Counted from the first letter of the stretch, positions 16,280 to 26,051 are shown. The stretch: 64,000 nt of DNA from Pueribacillus sp041725775 (GCF_041725775.1 NZ_JBEUEL010000009.1:1-64000); one strand, 5' to 3'. Numbers and translations: made by a program. The notes: a model not told the origin generated them from the letters alone.

Positions 16280-17770
16280 TTAAAATAATGTGATTGTACG
16301 CTCGTTCAAATCAGCAATAACTGACTTTGTTTCTAAGAAATTGTGCAATGCTTGAATGCCTGATTCCCTTCCGATACCACTTTGCTTATAGCCGCCAAAC
16401 GGCATTGTCGGTGAAAGTACTTGATACGTATTGAGCCAAAGTGTTCCACTTTTTACTCGTTGGGCCATTCGAAGTCCGCGTTTAATATCACGTGTCCAAA
16501 CTGCCGCTGCCAAGCCATAAATCGTATCGTTCGCAATTTGTACAGCCTCGTCGTCGTCTTTAAACGGAATGACACCTACAACTGGACCGAAAATTTCTTC
16601 ACGGGCAATTCGCATCGACGATGATACATCTGAAAAGACTGTTGGTTCAATAAAATAACCTTCCTTCTGTTCTTCAGGTACGTTTCCTCCACAAAGTAAT
16701 GTGGCTCCTTCACATTTTCCGATTTCGATATAATTCAAAATCTTTTCATACTGTTCTTTGCTGATGACAGGACCGAGATTGTTTTTCATTTCTGTTCCAG
16801 GTCCGACGGTTAATTTCTTGGCTCTTGCAACAAGCTTCTCTAAAAACTCGTCGTACACAGATTCATGAACTAAAATTCGGCTTCCGGCTTGACAAACTTG
16901 TCCCGAATTGTAAAAGATCCCGAACAATGCACTTCTTGCAGCTTCATCAAGATCAGCGTCTTCAAAAATAATATTCGGTGATTTTCCTCCGAGTTCAAGC
17001 GTAACTCGTTTAATGTTCTCAGCAGCAGATTGTAAAATGTGTTTACCCGTTGTTGTTTCGCCAGTAAAAGCAATTTTTGGTATGTCCGGATGACTGACAA
17101 TCGTTTTGCCCGCTTCATCTTTTCCAGTTAAGATGTGAAGCATCCCATCTGGTACACCTGCTTCTTTACAAAGTTCTGCTAATTTTAAAGCCGTTAACGG
17201 TGTTTCTGGAGCTGGTTTTAATATACTCGGGCAACCAGCCGCTAGCGCAGGTGCAATTTTCCAAGCTGGCATAAGTAACGGGAAGTTCCACGGTGTGATT
17301 AAACCTGCGATGCCAATCGGCTCTCTCATCGTCCATGCGAGATGTTCGGACGGAGCACTTAATGAAAATGGCACGACTTCCCCTTGCGGTTGCACAACGA
17401 GAGATGCGAAAAAATCAAAGCAATCAGCAGCCATCGGGATTTCGACAAACGTTGCCATATTGATTGGCATCCCGTTTTCGCGTGTCATGATTTGTGCAAG
17501 TTCTTGTTGGTGTTTACGGATTAACTCAGCAACTTTCCGTAACACTCTTCCTCGTTCAAGCGGAGGGATGGAATGCCAACGGCGTGATTCAAAAGCTTTT
17601 TGAGCGGACTTTACGGCACGTTCCACATCTTCCGAGTTCGCATCGGGCACCGTTGCGAACGCTTCTCCAGATGCCGGATTAATGACTTCAAATGTGTGAC
17701 CAGATGATGATTCCACCCACTTGCCACCAATAAATAATTGTGCTTCTTTCGTATTTACGGAAATACTCAT
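16280..17770 (-). CDS. NAD(P)-dependent aldehyde dehydrogenase
   Basis: 496 residues, full length for the ALDH superfamily. The glutamate motif ELGGKSPN and the catalytic cysteine motif SGQVCQAGSR are both present, along with the NPWNFPL-type segment (TPWNFPLLMPAWK) and the C-terminal PFGGYKQSGIGRE. It oxidises an aldehyde to its carboxylic acid in the cytoplasm. The gene lies 23 bp downstream of an alcohol dehydrogenase, so the pair should convert an alcohol to an acid that could be activated by the acyl-CoA ligase at 41078-42619. The sequence does not show whether the substrate is aliphatic or aromatic. It is the last gene of the kinase/ADH/ALDH operon. Confidence 0.93.
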   Translation of the reverse strand: MSISVNTKEAQLFIGGKWVESSSGHTFEVINPASGEAFATVPDANSEDVERAVKSAQKAFESRRWHSIPPLERGRVLRKVAELIRKHQQELAQIMTRENGMPINMATFVEIPMAADCFDFFASLVVQPQGEVVPFSLSAPSEHLAWTMREPIGIAGLITPWNFPLLMPAWKIAPALAAGCPSILKPAPETPLTALKLAELCKEAGVPDGMLHILTGKDEAGKTIVSHPDIPKIAFTGETTTGKHILQSAAENIKRVTLELGGKSPNIIFEDADLDEAARSALFGIFYNSGQVCQAGSRILVHESVYDEFLEKLVARAKKLTVGPGTEMKNNLGPVISKEQYEKILNYIEIGKCEGATLLCGGNVPEEQKEGYFIEPTVFSDVSSSMRIAREEIFGPVVGVIPFKDDDEAVQIANDTIYGLAAAVWTRDIKRGLRMAQRVKSGTLWLNTYQVLSPTMPFGGYKQSGIGRESGIQALHNFLETKSVIADLNERTITLF

Positions 17771-17793
17771 CCTATCCCTACTTTCTTATTAAT

Positions 17794-18894
17794 TTACTCA
17801 AAACGTATGACACCGCGAATGTTCTTACCTGATTTTAAATCTTCGAACGCGACGTTAATTTGATCTAGTGAATACACTTTTGAAACGAGAGGTTCAAGCT
17901 GTAATTTACCAGTTGCATTTAAGTCTAATAGTTTCGGATAATCGACTGCTGGATTTCCTTGACCTAACCATGATCCGGTAATTGTTTTTGATTGGAACGG
18001 CAAAGAAAACGCGTTAATTGAAAGTTTATCATTTGGTTTTGCAACCCCGACTACAATCGTTTGACCTGTTTTTCTCGTCATCATATATGCTTGTTCCATT
18101 GTTTCTGGACGCCCGATCACTTCAAATGCGTAATCTACACCTAGTCCATCAGTCAACTTCTGTACTTCGCGAACCGGATCTTTTTCTTTTGCGTTCACCG
18201 TATGCGTAGCACCGAATGTTTTCGTCTTTTCTAATTTGTCATCTAAAATATCAATGGCAATAATTTGTTTTGCACCAGCTAAGCTTGCTCCTTGAATGAC
18301 GTTAAATCCGACACCACCTGAGCCAATTACTGCTACTGTGCTCCCTGGTTCTACTTTCGCTGTATTCGTTACCGCACCTACACCTGTAATGACACAACAA
18401 CCGACAAGTGCAGCATATTCAAAAGGAACATCTTCCCGAATTGGGATTGCAGAACTTTCCGGTACGACAGTATATTCACTAAATGTTCCAGTTAAGGGAA
18501 ACTGATACACTTTTCTCCCATTAAGGGAAAATCTTGTCGTCCCATCAAGCATCGTTCCCATTGCAGAAATTTTTGCCGCTTCATCACACATATCAGGACG
18601 ACCTGTTCGGCAGTAATAGCATTTTGTACATGACGGAACCCAGTTAAGAGCTACATGATCCCCAACTTTAACACTCGTCACACCTTCTCCAACAGCATCA
18701 ACAACTCCTGCACCTTCATGTCCAAGAATAATTGGTACTGGTAACGGCAACGTTAAATCAATGACGTGCTGGTCACTATGACATACGCCTGCCGCCTTCA
18801 TTTTGACGCGAACTTCCCCTTTACGTGGTTCTTCTAAGTCGACATTTTCAATTTTTAATTCTTGTCCATATTGATGTAACACTGCTGCTTTCAA
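17794..18894 (-). CDS. Zinc-dependent alcohol dehydrogenase
   Basis: 366 residues from a TTG start (GAGGGGGA upstream). It is a medium-chain dehydrogenase: the catalytic zinc site is Cys in AGVCHSDQH with GHEGAGVV. The structural zinc cysteines are in CTKCYYCRTGRPDMC, and the NAD-binding glycine motif is GSGGVGFNVIQGA. The lobe layout resembles class III and NDMA-type alcohol dehydrogenases common in actinobacteria. It oxidises an alcohol to the aldehyde used by the adjacent aldehyde dehydrogenase. It lies 42 bp downstream of the small gene of the first ABC1 cassette, so all four genes probably form one operon driven from the region around 21389. Confidence 0.93.
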   Translation of the reverse strand: MKAAVLHQYGQELKIENVDLEEPRKGEVRVKMKAAGVCHSDQHVIDLTLPLPVPIILGHEGAGVVDAVGEGVTSVKVGDHVALNWVPSCTKCYYCRTGRPDMCDEAAKISAMGTMLDGTTRFSLNGRKVYQFPLTGTFSEYTVVPESSAIPIREDVPFEYAALVGCCVITGVGAVTNTAKVEPGSTVAVIGSGGVGFNVIQGASLAGAKQIIAIDILDDKLEKTKTFGATHTVNAKEKDPVREVQKLTDGLGVDYAFEVIGRPETMEQAYMMTRKTGQTIVVGVAKPNDKLSINAFSLPFQSKTITGSWLGQGNPAVDYPKLLDLNATGKLQLEPLVSKVYSLDQINVAFEDLKSGKNIRGVIRFE

Positions 18895-18936
18895 AAAAAT
18901 TCCCCCTCATTTTTTAATTTGAAAAATTTGGATTTT

Positions 18937-19269
18937 TTATTTATTCAATTTCTTTTCCTTTAATTCTTCGATTAACTGTTCGTGCGAAACCGAACGATGG
19001 GCGTCAAGATAACGTTCCCATTCTTTCTTCAAATTCATTTGTAATTTCATAAGCGCAAGAACGACTGGTTTCGTCGAACGGTCATTTAGAAAAACTTCTG
19101 TAAATGCATCTTTAATATTTTCTTTTTTACCTTTTACTCCATGATCTTTACCATATTTCAAATGCTCATCAATAATTCTAGCAATCTCGGGATTTCCAGG
19201 TCCTCCACTTTGTCGATAAAACGCTTGAATACGTTGTTGCATTGTTAACTGTTCTTGTTCATCGCTCAT
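18937..19269 (-). CDS. Small conserved protein paired with ABC1 kinase (copy 1)
   Basis: 110 residues, soluble, highly charged and helical, with no membrane span. It is strongly similar to the 21553-21879 product, sharing MKQRIDAFYRQSGGPG-like, YGKDHGV and AFTEVFL segments. I do not recognise the family. Each copy lies directly downstream of an ABC1/UbiB-type kinase gene (22 bp here), so it is probably a partner, substrate or regulator of the kinase. Ribosome binding site GGGAGG precedes the ATG. Confidence 0.8.
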   Translation of the reverse strand: MSDEQEQLTMQQRIQAFYRQSGGPGNPEIARIIDEHLKYGKDHGVKGKKENIKDAFTEVFLNDRSTKPVVLALMKLQMNLKKEWERYLDAHRSVSHEQLIEELKEKKLNK

Positions 19270-19291
19270 TAGAATTACCTCCCTTTTTCAA

Positions 19292-21067
19292 TTAAAATGG
19301 CGAGCGATATTTTCGCGTTCGAAAAAGACGCCAAAGCATAAATAAGAAAAGTAAAATCGAAACGGTCAACCCAATGTTCGCAATCGTTGCTTTTTGCATT
19401 CCTAAAAAAATGCCATCTGGCATACTCGCGATAATGAAACCGGTTGCAATTATCATTGCAAAAGTAATGAGAGAAAGAGCAATTCGATTCGCGATTTGGT
19501 TTAGCGTGTTTCGGATGACGGGATCAGGCTGAATTTGCAAATTAAGACGGGTTTTGTTTTCTGCAATATTTTCCATCATTCGTGCTGCCCTTCTTGGAAA
19601 TGTTGTGACAAATTTCGCTGTTTCGGAAAGTAAACTAAAATTTGCCCGATAGTCAAACCGTTTATTTAATACGCTTTTTAAAATTGGAATTTCATACGCT
19701 TCAACTACTTCTCCATACGAAATTTCCGGACAGATCCACCGAGCTGCCCCTTCTGTTGCCGAAAAACCTTTTGACCAAAGAGCCAATCCATTCGGAACTT
19801 TACAAAAATTTTTCAACCCAATCGCTGTTGCTTCCATAACGAGATTACCATAGTTGTATCGATCGCTACCTTGTACAGCATTGACGTAACGTAACGCAAG
19901 TGCTCTTAATTCATCTTTTAATTTTACAACATCGGTATAAATCGTTGGGGACATTAACTCCATATGAACTTCTGCAACATCTTCCGCTTGGTTCAGTTGA
20001 ATGTGCATAATGATTCTCATCAACGTTTGTGCCATAATACTGTCCATTCTGCCAGTCATACCCCAGTCGATGATAATCGCTTTTTTGCGATGTTTACAAA
20101 TCATAATATTTGAACCATGTGCGTCAGCATGATAATGCCCATCAAGCATTTGTTGGACATAAAGATGGACGAGGTCGATCATAATTTTAACTCGTTCTTC
20201 AAATGTGAAGAAATCTACTGGAAAATCTTTAATTAACCAACCATCGATGAATTCCATAATTAAAACATTTTTTGTTGCTATATGAACGTCAGGTACATCA
20301 ACATGTTCACTGACGCGTTTATACTTTTTCATTTCTTGCATTTTACGAGCTTCTTCCGTCATATCAAGTTCATCAATCGCACTACTATAATAGTCATCAA
20401 CTAATCCATTAATGTCAATGGAAGCCGATAATTCTGGTGGAAGTCGCTTCTTTAGCATTGCCGTCATTTTCTTAATGACTGTAATATCTGTTTGGAACAA
20501 CTTTTCAACAGTTGGACGGACAATTTTAACCGCAACGACGGGGCCATCTTTCAGTTTTGCTTTATATACTTGACCGAGCGAAGCAGAACCGAGTGGATCT
20601 TCATCCAACCACTCAAAAGTATCCATCCCATTTGGCAATTCTTTTTCAATGATATATTCAAGTTTCGAAAATTCAATGGGTGGAACTTTATCTAACAATT
20701 TTTCTAATTCGTGTGTTATTTCTTCTGGAAATAAATCTTGACGAGTAACGAGAACTTGACCTAGTTTAATGAAAGTCGGACCTAACTCTTCGAATGCCTC
20801 ACGAAGTCGAATGCCAACTTTACGCAAATGCTCCTTTTCTGTTCGATTTCGTTTTTCTTTACTTAACAACTTTCTAACTATTGAATCTTTCAATAATAAA
20901 CCTAATCCATTTTTCACAAAAACAGAGATGATTTTTCTTCGCCGTCGTCCTAACGTGATCGCGGCTTTTTCTTTTTCAATCTCTTCTCCAATTGAGGATA
21001 GCGCTAACAGCCGATCCTCACGTGAAGCTGTTGCTGTCTCAAAAACAGTTTCCTTTACTGTACTCAC
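19292..21067 (-). CDS. ABC1/UbiB-family atypical protein kinase (copy 1)
   Basis: 591 residues from a GTG start (AAGGAGG). The ABC1 hallmark KxGQ is at K101-Q104 (FIKLGQ). The nucleotide loop is GSASLGQVY, the lysine motif VAVKIVRP, the catalytic loop YHADAHGSNIM and the metal-binding loop IIDWGMTGRM. Two membrane helices lie at the C terminus (~535-590), so it is membrane-attached with a cytosolic kinase domain. Relatives (UbiB, COQ8) act as ATPases supporting synthesis or transport of isoprenoid quinones and other lipids. A lipid role fits the neighbouring alcohol and aldehyde dehydrogenases. It is a close paralogue of the gene at 22064-23827. Confidence 0.9.
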   Translation of the reverse strand: MSTVKETVFETATASREDRLLALSSIGEEIEKEKAAITLGRRRRKIISVFVKNGLGLLLKDSIVRKLLSKEKRNRTEKEHLRKVGIRLREAFEELGPTFIKLGQVLVTRQDLFPEEITHELEKLLDKVPPIEFSKLEYIIEKELPNGMDTFEWLDEDPLGSASLGQVYKAKLKDGPVVAVKIVRPTVEKLFQTDITVIKKMTAMLKKRLPPELSASIDINGLVDDYYSSAIDELDMTEEARKMQEMKKYKRVSEHVDVPDVHIATKNVLIMEFIDGWLIKDFPVDFFTFEERVKIMIDLVHLYVQQMLDGHYHADAHGSNIMICKHRKKAIIIDWGMTGRMDSIMAQTLMRIIMHIQLNQAEDVAEVHMELMSPTIYTDVVKLKDELRALALRYVNAVQGSDRYNYGNLVMEATAIGLKNFCKVPNGLALWSKGFSATEGAARWICPEISYGEVVEAYEIPILKSVLNKRFDYRANFSLLSETAKFVTTFPRRAARMMENIAENKTRLNLQIQPDPVIRNTLNQIANRIALSLITFAMIIATGFIIASMPDGIFLGMQKATIANIGLTVSILLFLFMLWRLFRTRKYRSPF

Positions 21068-21388
21068 TAGATGTCCTCCTTAATTCTGTTCGTCTATGAT
21101 CGGATGATTTCATTAATGAAGCTATTGAAATAACTATTCAGCATAATGACAAATTTAGCTGCATTTGTCATTATTATTAGATTTATTAAAATTGTAGTAA
21201 AACTATTCCACAAAAACTATCCCTCAAATGTCGTATCATGTTTTTGCGTGTGAGAAATCGTAAGTTTCTTGCATCGATAAAGCCTATACTTAAGATTTAA
21301 ACTAACATCATGAGAGGGCGTACACCATCATCACAATCACTATTTTTAGGATAATGTAAAAGTTACGGACTTTTTCCATTGAATAAAC

Positions 21389-21402
21389 ACTACAATCGTA
21401 GG
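21389..21402 (-). promoter_or_regulatory. CCTA-N6-TAGG motif (site 3)
   Basis: ACTACAATCGTAGG, one mismatch in the half-sites. It lies between the terminator of the first cassette and the kinase/ADH/ALDH operon, 322 bp before the kinase start. The gap 21068-21552 holds no gene. Confidence 0.45.
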
Positions 21403-21489
21403 TTAATGCTAAAAAATTTTTAATTACAGAAAAATCAAATAGGTCTTCTCTCATAATAAAATGAGCACAATTAAGTTTATAACTGTGTG

Positions 21490-21540
21490 CTATAAAAAAA
21501 CTAAACGGCTAACCCCTAAAAATATAGAGTAAAGCCGTTT
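21490..21540 (-). terminator. Terminator after the small gene 21553-21879
   Basis: AAACGGCT (21503-21510) and AGCCGTTT (21533-21540) form a stem just after the stop, followed on the minus strand by AGTTTTTTT. It separates the two kinase cassettes into different transcripts. Confidence 0.8.
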
Positions 21541-21552
21541 TGTTTACGAACA

Positions 21553-21879
21553 TTATTCAATTTTTTCACGTTTCAGTTGTTCAAGTTTTTCATCTAAGTT
21601 AGACCTACGCGCTTCTAAATATCGTTCCCATTCTTGTCTTACTGCATTTCTTAATTTCATCAAACCGAGAACAACCGGTTGTGTCGAGCGGTCACTTAAA
21701 AATACTTCAGTAAACGCATCACGAACATCTTCTTTTTTTCCGCGTACACCGTGGTCTTTCCCGTAGATTAAATGTTCGTTCAATATTTTTGCGATTTCTG
21801 GACTTCCTGGTCCACCACTTTGTCGATAAAACGCATCAATTCGTTGTTTCATCGTTAAATCTTCATGTTCTTCACTCAC
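21553..21879 (-). CDS. Small conserved protein paired with ABC1 kinase (copy 2)
   Basis: 108 residues from a GTG start (GAAGGGGG upstream). It aligns end to end with the 18937-19269 product: LTMKQRIDAFYRQSGG, YGKDHGVRGKKEDV, DAFTEVFLSDRSTQPVV, EWERYLEARR. It is charged and helical with no signal peptide. It lies 185 bp downstream of the second kinase gene with a possible hairpin between. Its repeated pairing with the kinase is the only clue to function. Confidence 0.8.
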   Translation of the reverse strand: MSEEHEDLTMKQRIDAFYRQSGGPGSPEIAKILNEHLIYGKDHGVRGKKEDVRDAFTEVFLSDRSTQPVVLGLMKLRNAVRQEWERYLEARRSNLDEKLEQLKREKIE

Positions 21880-22000
21880 TTTGTATACCCCCTTCCTTTC
21901 ATTTGAGATACGGCGAAACTTTAGTTTATTAGACGTATTTGGCGTTACAGTTTAGCTCTTTCATATACTTTTTTTACAACGTATTATTTGAATACATTTA

Positions 22001-22055
22001 GGTCAAAAGAAGGCGGTTATTCATCTCCTCATTGAAATGAAGAAAATCCTAACCG
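22001..22055 (-). terminator. Possible terminator after ABC1 kinase copy 2
   Basis: CGGTTA (22014-22019) pairs with TAACCG (22050-22055) around an inner TTCAT/ATGAA stem, 9 bp after the stop. TTCTTTT follows on the minus strand. It may be partial, letting some transcription reach 21553-21879. Confidence 0.45.
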
Positions 22056-22063
22056 TTTTAATT

Positions 22064-23827
22064 CTAAAAGAGAGAGCGATGTTTCCTCGTTCGTAACAGT
22101 CGCCATAGAGTAAATAAGAAAAGTATAATCGATATGGCTAAACTGACGTTAGCAATCGTTGTTTTTTGCATTCCTAAAAAGGTACTATCAGGGATACTAG
22201 AAATTATGAAGCCAGTTGCAAGGATCATCGCAAATGTCACTAATGCCAATGCGATGCGATTTGTAATTTGGTTTAACGTATTTCTAACCGTAACATCTGG
22301 TTGAATTTGCAAGTTTAATCGTGTTTTATTTTCTGCAAGATTTTCCATGATCCGTGTTGCGCGGCGAGGAAATGTTGTTACCAATTTAGCAGTTTCAGTT
22401 AATAAGCTAAAGTTCGCACGATAGTCAAAGCGCTTACTTAACATACTTTTTAAGATTGGAATTTCATACGCTTCAACAACTTCACCGTACGAAATTTCTG
22501 GACAAATCCAACGCGCAGCACCTTCAGTTGCTGAGAATCCTTTCGCCCAAAGTGCTAAACCATTTGGAACTTTACAGTAGTTTTTAAGTCCAATTGCGGT
22601 CGCTTCCAACACAAGATTTCCGTAATTGTAGCGGTCACTGCCTTGAACAGCGTTGACGTAACGTAATGCAAGCGCTCTCAATTGGTCTTTCAATTTAACG
22701 ACGTCGGTATAAATTGTCGGTGTGAACAACTCCATATTCACTTCAGCTACATCTTCTGCCTGATTTAACTGGATATGCATGATAATTCTCATTAACGTTT
22801 GTGCTAAAACGCTATCCATTCGACCTGTCATTCCCCAGTCAATTACAATCGCTTTTTTGCGGTGTTTACAGATCATAATGTTCGACCCATGTGCGTCTGC
22901 ATGATAATGACCATCTAGCATTTGCTGCACATAAAGGTGAACGAGGTCTATCATTATTTTTACACGCTCTTCAAATGTAAAGAAATCTACTGGAAAATCT
23001 TTAATGAGCCATCCGTCAATGAATTCCATAATTAAAACATTTTTCGTTGCGGTGTGGATATTTGGTACATCAACATACTCTGTTTTGCTACGATATTTTG
23101 TCATTTCTAACATTTTCCGTGACTCTTCAATCATGTCCAGCTCATCCATCGCACTACTATAATAGTCGTTAACTAATCCAGTAACATCAAGCGATGCGGA
23201 TAACTCAGGCGGCAATCGTTTACGAAGCATTCCAGTCATTTTCTTTATTACTCCAATATCTGTTTGGAATAGCTTTTCAACAGTTGGACGTACGACTTTT
23301 ACTGCTACGACTGGACCATCTTTTAATTTTGCTTTATATACTTGGGCTAATGATGCTGATCCAAGAGGTTCTTCTTCAAACCATTCGAACGTATCCATTC
23401 CATTCGGAAGTTCATTTTCCATAATGTACTGTAATTTAGAAAATTCGATTGGGGGAACTTTATCTAGCAATTTTTCTAACTCTAGTGTAATTTCTTCTGG
23501 AAATAAATCTTGGCGAGTAACAAGAACTTGCCCTAACTTAATAAAAGTTGGACCTAACTCCTCGAACGCTTCACGCAACCGGATTCCAACTTTGCGCATA
23601 TGTTCTCGTTCGGTACGGCTTCGTTTTTCCTTTCCCATTAACTTTCTAGTAATCGAATCTTTGAGCAACATTCCTAGTCCGTTTTTTACAAATACCGAGA
23701 CAATTTTTCTTCTTCGTCGACCTACTGTAATCGCTGCTCGTTCTTTTTCAATTGCTTTGCCGACAGCCTCAAGATCGATTGAACGATCGATTGGCGTTGG
23801 TGATGTTTGTTCTTTTACAACACTCAA
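22064..23827 (-). CDS. ABC1/UbiB-family atypical protein kinase (copy 2)
   Basis: 587 residues from a TTG start (GAGGAGGGA). It is nearly collinear with the 19292-21067 kinase: FIKLGQ, GSASLAQVY, VAVKVVRP, YHADAHGSNIM, VIDWGMTGRM and two C-terminal membrane helices. Divergence is concentrated in the first ~40 residues and at scattered positions, so this is an old duplication. It would act on the inner membrane surface as an ATPase/kinase linked to lipid or quinone metabolism. It is divergent from the LuxR-type regulator gene, and a CCTA-N6-TAGG-like motif lies 132 bp upstream. Confidence 0.9.
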   Translation of the reverse strand: MSVVKEQTSPTPIDRSIDLEAVGKAIEKERAAITVGRRRRKIVSVFVKNGLGMLLKDSITRKLMGKEKRSRTEREHMRKVGIRLREAFEELGPTFIKLGQVLVTRQDLFPEEITLELEKLLDKVPPIEFSKLQYIMENELPNGMDTFEWFEEEPLGSASLAQVYKAKLKDGPVVAVKVVRPTVEKLFQTDIGVIKKMTGMLRKRLPPELSASLDVTGLVNDYYSSAMDELDMIEESRKMLEMTKYRSKTEYVDVPNIHTATKNVLIMEFIDGWLIKDFPVDFFTFEERVKIMIDLVHLYVQQMLDGHYHADAHGSNIMICKHRKKAIVIDWGMTGRMDSVLAQTLMRIIMHIQLNQAEDVAEVNMELFTPTIYTDVVKLKDQLRALALRYVNAVQGSDRYNYGNLVLEATAIGLKNYCKVPNGLALWAKGFSATEGAARWICPEISYGEVVEAYEIPILKSMLSKRFDYRANFSLLTETAKLVTTFPRRATRIMENLAENKTRLNLQIQPDVTVRNTLNQITNRIALALVTFAMILATGFIISSIPDSTFLGMQKTTIANVSLAISIILFLFTLWRLLRTRKHRSLF

Positions 23828-23958
23828 GAACTATCCCTCCTCACTCGTCTGATAAGACGAAATTTTACGAAAATTTACTTTTCGGAAAAGTAAGTTCATT
23901 TTTATGGTGAAAATATAACGACTTCACCAGTCGTACTTCTAGATGTCGGGGAAAAACC

Positions 23959-23972
23959 CCTACATTTGCATG
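23959..23972 (-). promoter_or_regulatory. CCTA-N6-TAGG-like motif (site 4)
   Basis: CCTACATTTGCATG: one perfect half-site and one degenerate. It lies 132 bp before the start of ABC1 kinase copy 2, on the kinase side of the divergent intergenic region. Confidence 0.45.
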
Positions 23973-24154
23973 GTAGCTTTTTCATTCTGCCTTACTTGAC
24001 ACCGCTTTTAGTCCAACAGTGGCACTCTCGGGAATTGATATGCACCTACCTTTTTCCCTTAAAAATACCGATGAAAATATGATTTCCATTTAATCATAAA
24101 AGAAGGAATCAAGTTCTTCAATTCCGTTAAAAGTAGGAAAGTGAATTTTTTCAC

Positions 24155-24168
24155 CCTATATATGTAGC
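24155..24168 (+). promoter_or_regulatory. CCTA-N6-TAGG motif (site 5), possible autoregulatory site
   Basis: CCTATATATGTAGC, 123 bp before the LuxR-type start. A TAAAAT box follows 19 bp downstream. The 463-bp gap 23828-24290 holds this site and site 4, each about 125-130 bp from its gene. Confidence 0.5.
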
Positions 24169-24290
24169 ATATTTTACTAAAATGTTGTAAAATTCTCACA
24201 AAGAGACTAAACAAATTACGAGGAGTAGCCAATTATCCACATTTCGTATACGACAATAGTCGCTAGATTTTCATAAGGGGGGTATAAAAT

Positions 24291-25811
24291 TTGCAAATAA
24301 CGTTAAGTCAACAATTAAAAAACGTGTTAGAAACTGGAGTTGACATCGTACGCGATTACCGACAACCTATTGAAGAAAAATGGAAATCTAGGCTATCAGA
24401 ACTTCAAGATAAACAAAATAAAACGCCTGAAGATTTTCAAATTGTAATCTCCATGTTATCAGATTGTCTATTTTATGAAGAAACCGACATCGAAGGTCTG
24501 TTTAAAAAGTTAAATGATAAAAAATTTATGAATTGTCAACCCGTTGAGCCAAACAAATTAGTTTTTTATATCACGCTATTAGAAAATAGTGTGCACGAAG
24601 TTATAAAATCCCATGTTGGAAACGCGTATGATCGGCATCAGGCAGTACAGTATTTATTTTCAAAAATAAACGAAGAGATTTTTTCGGACTCGACATTAAA
24701 ACGTGAATTGGATCTCAATTCATTTCTTGAACAACTTGTACGTTCACGCCAATTACCTATAATATGGGCTGCAAAACTCATAAGACTGTCATCAGGGTTT
24801 CAAGTGAAAGACATTTTTTCATCTCACAGTATTCCAAATAAAGTGCTTCAATTCAATTACGTAGATTCTCTTTTCAAATTATCTGAACATTTGCTCGAAT
24901 CGATACCTTCTGACACTAATGAATGTCGGGTATTTCCGATTCCTTGGGGAGATTATACGTTACTGTTTTGTTCGACAGAGCCTGAATCTGAAATAGTCCC
25001 GTTTATTATGTTTTCGCTCCAAACATTTCTAGAAGGAAGAGAGGCATTAAAGGCGACAAAACGAAAACAGCAATGGATGGATGCGGTCATTTTATTTAAT
25101 GAATGGATCATGCGTTCAAAAAGTTACTATCAAGCATTGAAAAATATTGCATCGGGCTTTGTAAATTATTTACCTTTTGAACGATGTGCATTATTCGCTT
25201 ATTCGAATATCGATCAGTTAGGAGTTGGGCTTTTCGCTCATTCGATAAGTACAGAAGCAATCCAAAACATTAATGAAAACATTAACAATCTACCATTTAT
25301 AAAAAAACACTTACAACATTGGGAATCTTTAAGTGAGCATGCCAAAAATATACAACCTCTTTACATTTCTGAAGCGATCATTGGATTACCCGAACAATAT
25401 GTGAAACAATTTCAGCTTGAATCAGTTGTACTTGTACCTATTTATGTTCCTTCAGAAAGCAGACTAATCGGAGCAGCAATTGTTGATCAAGGTCCGAAAA
25501 CAAAATTTAAGCTTTCTCGTGAAACATTTCTTGCACTGATGAAATTTGGACAAAGTGCTGGAGAATTATTAACAAAAATTAGTCCAGATGAGTCTCAACT
25601 CGATCAAGCGATAGCAATCGCACAATTATCACCACGTGAAATTGAAGTGTTACAGTTAATTGCAGAAGGCAAATCTACGCATCAAGCAGCACAAAGATTA
25701 CATTTAAGCGAATACACCGTTCGAGATTATATTTCAACCATTATGCAAAAAATGAAGGCCAAAAATCGAACGGAAGCCATTGTGAAAGCGATTCGTAAAG
25801 GTATTATTTAA
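24291..25811 (+). CDS. LuxR-type transcriptional regulator with GAF-like domain
   Basis: 506 residues from a TTG start (AAGGGGGG 8 bases upstream). Residues 446-506 are a LuxR/GerE helix-turn-helix (LSPREIEVLQLIAEGKST ... LSEYTVRDYISTIMQKM). Residues ~265-425 look like a GAF sensory domain (LPFERCALFAY ... LVPIYVPSESRLIGAAIVD), and the first 240 residues are helical with no named domain. There is no receiver domain, so it probably responds to a small molecule or metabolite rather than phosphorylation. It is the only plus-strand gene between 5 and 47 kb and lies in the middle of operons preceded by the CCTA-N6-TAGG motif. LuxR-type proteins bind such dyads. I infer that it controls this regulon and itself. 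Confidence 0.88.
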   Translation: MQITLSQQLKNVLETGVDIVRDYRQPIEEKWKSRLSELQDKQNKTPEDFQIVISMLSDCLFYEETDIEGLFKKLNDKKFMNCQPVEPNKLVFYITLLENSVHEVIKSHVGNAYDRHQAVQYLFSKINEEIFSDSTLKRELDLNSFLEQLVRSRQLPIIWAAKLIRLSSGFQVKDIFSSHSIPNKVLQFNYVDSLFKLSEHLLESIPSDTNECRVFPIPWGDYTLLFCSTEPESEIVPFIMFSLQTFLEGREALKATKRKQQWMDAVILFNEWIMRSKSYYQALKNIASGFVNYLPFERCALFAYSNIDQLGVGLFAHSISTEAIQNINENINNLPFIKKHLQHWESLSEHAKNIQPLYISEAIIGLPEQYVKQFQLESVVLVPIYVPSESRLIGAAIVDQGPKTKFKLSRETFLALMKFGQSAGELLTKISPDESQLDQAIAIAQLSPREIEVLQLIAEGKSTHQAAQRLHLSEYTVRDYISTIMQKMKAKNRTEAIVKAIRKGII

Positions 25812-25890
25812 TTGCGTTCTTACTATCTGCTCACTGTAGTGCTGGAGCCACGGTTCACATTACACTTTAACAATCTCTTTATACCCAAAT

Positions 25891-25923
25891 ACCGGACCGA
25901 TAAATGAATCGGACCGGTTTTAT
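25891..25923 (+). terminator. Terminator after the LuxR-type gene
   Basis: ACCGGACCGAT (25891-25901) and ATCGGACCGGT (25908-25918) form a GC-rich stem with one mismatch, followed by TTTTAT. Confidence 0.8.
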
Positions 25924-26013
25924 AACGATTAACATTTAAAAATTTATTTTTACACTTAATCTCAATCGTTGCTTGTCTCAAACCTTATACAATTTAGATA
26001 GTTTTAAAAAAGC

Positions 26014-26051
26014 AAAAAACCAGAAAATGTTTTATCCTTTTCTGGTTTTTT
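26014..26051. terminator. Terminator of the 26-31 kb operon
   Basis: A perfect 14-bp stem pairs 26014-26027 with 26038-26051 (core ACCAG/CTGGT) with A/T runs on both sides, overlapping the stop of the 26050-26667 gene. It ends the minus-strand operon and could work both ways. Confidence 0.85.
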
